Source: Lachnospiraceae bacterium
GTDB lineage: Bacteria; Bacillota; Clostridia; Lachnospirales; Lachnospiraceae
DNA: 64,000 nucleotides
Assembly: GCA_015057005.1 (NCBI GenBank)
Contig: SVFF01000003.1
Location: 134,972 to 198,971 of the forward strand
Direction: 5' to 3'
In this document: positions 62,841-64,000 of the stretch, piece by piece
How the letters are laid out: every line of letters starts with the position of its first letter
How positions within the stretch are numbered: position 1 is the first letter of the stretch
Translations under genes and position numbers: made by a program
The notes under the pieces: generated by a model
What the model saw: only the letters and a program-made list of their open reading frames with translations
Databases searched by the model: none
Told to the model about the DNA's origin: nothing

Positions 62841-63317
62841 GTGGATCAAACAAACATGGAAACTACTGTCCGTGATATCATCCGCAAAATGAAGGCCTCT
62901 TCCACAATGAATCTGAAGCTCGCCCTGGCATTGATCGAAAGGGTGGAGGCAGAAGCGGAAAAGATGGGCGTTAAGGCTGTGGTGGCTGTGTCAGATGCTT
63001 CCGGCAGACCGGTGGCCGTTCACTGTATGGACGGCGCTTATATAGGAAGCTTTGATGTGGCCCTGAACAAGACTTACACCTCCGTGGCATTCCGGATGTC
63101 CACTGCCAAGCTGGCTGAGCTGGCAGCGCCGGGCGGTTCCCTCTATGGTATTCAGTTTACCAATGAAGGGAAGATCGTGATCTTCGGAGGCGGAGAGCCC
63201 CTTTATCTGGATGATGTGATGGTTGGCGCGATCGGTGTCAGCGGCGGTACTGCCGAGCAGGACACTTACTTAGGTGCCTACGGCAAGGATGGGTTAAAAG
63301 AACTGCTGCAGCGTTAA
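62841..63317 (+). CDS. GlcG/PduO-C-type protein of the BMC operon
   Basis: About 158 residues. The GlcG/PduO C-terminal-type domain is visible as LALALIERVEAEAEKMGVKAVVAVSDASGRPVAVHCMDGA, SFDVALNKTYTSVAFRMST, and GVSGGTAEQD. Such domains bind haem or cofactors in the BMC, and no adenosyltransferase part is attached. The first ~20 residues, including METTVRDIIRKMKAS, form an amphipathic helix like an encapsulation peptide. The GTG at 62841 has AGGTGAT about 5 bases upstream; a GTG at 62832 overlaps that site. Function within the compartment is inferred. Confidence 0.83.
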   Translation: MDQTNMETTVRDIIRKMKASSTMNLKLALALIERVEAEAEKMGVKAVVAVSDASGRPVAVHCMDGAYIGSFDVALNKTYTSVAFRMSTAKLAELAAPGGSLYGIQFTNEGKIVIFGGGEPLYLDDVMVGAIGVSGGTAEQDTYLGAYGKDGLKELLQR

Positions 63318-63393
63318 GCTTCCGGCAAATAATTGCACAACAGACAGTAAAAAATGATTTTCAGATGTTTATAGAAAGGCCAGGTGATCGTAC

Positions 63394-64000
63394 TTGGAAA
63401 TGACAGAAAGCCAGATCAAGAGTATCGTTGGCGAAGTCATGGCTAAGATGCAGCTGAACAACAGCGTATCAGGAATGCATGGCGTATATGCCGATATGAA
63501 TACAGCGATCGAGAAGGCAAAAGAAGCTCAAAAAGTGGTACGTATGCTGTCCATGGACCAGCGTGAGAAGATTATCTCCAGAATTCGTACCAAGATTAAA
63601 GAAAATGCTGAAACTTTCGCTCGCATGGGCGTAAACGAGACCGGCATGGGCAATGTGGGTGACAAGATCTTAAAGCATCTTCTGGTAGCTGAGAAGACTC
63701 CCGGCACCGAGGATATTACCACCACAGCCTGGTCTGGCGACAGAGGACTGACTCTGGTGGAGATGGGACCTTTTGGTGTTATCGGTGCCATTACTCCTTG
63801 TACCAACCCCAGTGAGACCGTTCTCTGTAACACAATGGGAATGCTTGCAGGCGGCAATACCGTAGTATTCAACCCTCATCCCCAGGCCATCAAGACTTCC
63901 ATCTTTGCAGTAAATCTGCTGAATGAAGCTTCCCTGGAGGCAGGCGGTCCCGACAATATCGCATGTACCGTTGAAAAGCCCACACTGGCTTCCAGCGATA
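63394..64000 (+). CDS. pduP: CoA-acylating propionaldehyde dehydrogenase, cut at window end
   Basis: The visible ~200 residues match the PduP/EutE family: an N-terminal amphipathic helix (MEMTESQIKSIVGEVMAKM) of the encapsulation-peptide type, then a linker and MDQREKIISRIRTKIKENAE, ARMGVNETGMGNVGDK and GPFGVIGAITPCTNPSE (NAD-binding region). The catalytic Cys lies beyond the window end. It oxidises propionaldehyde to propionyl-CoA. The TTG at 63394 has AGGCCAGG about 10 bases before it, and the ATG at 63400 is two codons on; both are plausible starts. Confidence 0.9.
   Translation, partial: MEMTESQIKSIVGEVMAKMQLNNSVSGMHGVYADMNTAIEKAKEAQKVVRMLSMDQREKIISRIRTKIKENAETFARMGVNETGMGNVGDKILKHLLVAEKTPGTEDITTTAWSGDRGLTLVEMGPFGVIGAITPCTNPSETVLCNTMGMLAGGNTVVFNPHPQAIKTSIFAVNLLNEASLEAGGPDNIACTVEKPTLASSD

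Overview
The window reads as chromosomal DNA of a gut-type Lachnospiraceae (Clostridia, low-to-mid GC). The basis is the T-box-controlled thrS, the infC-rpmI-rplT operon, CarD, AI-2E and MATE proteins, DUF4317/DUF3784/DUF1540 proteins, AraC-rich sugar loci, GH78/GH35/GH43 glycosidases and a glycyl-radical 1,2-propanediol microcompartment. No phage, transposase or CRISPR array was seen. Layout. 0-15.5 kb: the prfA tail, small envelope and coiled-coil genes, an oxidoreductase/rhamnosidase-like pair, a MATE exporter followed by an exact-period 52-bp tandem repeat array, then mixed enzymes (Nudix, alpha/beta hydrolase, pyroglutamyl peptidase, SpoU methyltransferase, a UroD-like protein, an AraC regulator, a HAD phosphatase). 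15.6-27 kb: an XRE/GNAT pair behind a palindromic promoter, CarD, T-box-thrS, infC-rpmI-rplT with an AUU start and leader attenuator, tRNA-Gly, a dipeptidase, an aldolase-type lyase, an AI-2E exporter and an acyltransferase fused to a zinc ribbon. 27-31.4 kb: an AraC regulator divergent from a decayed and an intact UroD-like gene, followed by a GH35 beta-galactosidase. 31.5-35.3 kb: a compact six-gene operon in which a two-component system sits among small membrane proteins. 35.3-42.8 kb: duplicated tRNA-Pro genes, RlmD, a HEAT protein, an AraC pseudogene, an Lsa-like ABC-F gene with a three-codon leader ORF and two terminators, a P-loop kinase, a HAD phosphatase and a HipA-like kinase. 42.9-47.3 kb: L-rhamnose genes rhaB and rhaA plus a GH43 enzyme. 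47.4-57 kb: an HTH regulator and a palindrome upstream of an oligopeptide ABC transporter operon whose subunits carry large extra segments, ending with a membrane-anchored ApbE-like protein. 57.1-64 kb: a strong promoter with repeated ACCACACA motifs driving a BMC operon: glycyl radical diol dehydratase, activase, PduU-like shell protein, PduV/EutP GTPase, class II aldolase with a tail-like encapsulation peptide, GlcG-like protein and CoA-acylating aldehyde dehydrogenase cut by the window end. How it works together: rhamnose-containing glycans could be trimmed by the GH78-like enzyme, RhaA and RhaB would yield L-rhamnulose-1-phosphate, and no separate rhaD is present. The BMC-borne class II aldolase is therefore the obvious candidate to cleave it to DHAP and lactaldehyde. 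After reduction to 1,2-propanediol (the reductase is not in the window), the glycyl radical enzyme would make propionaldehyde inside the shell and the aldehyde dehydrogenase propionyl-CoA.
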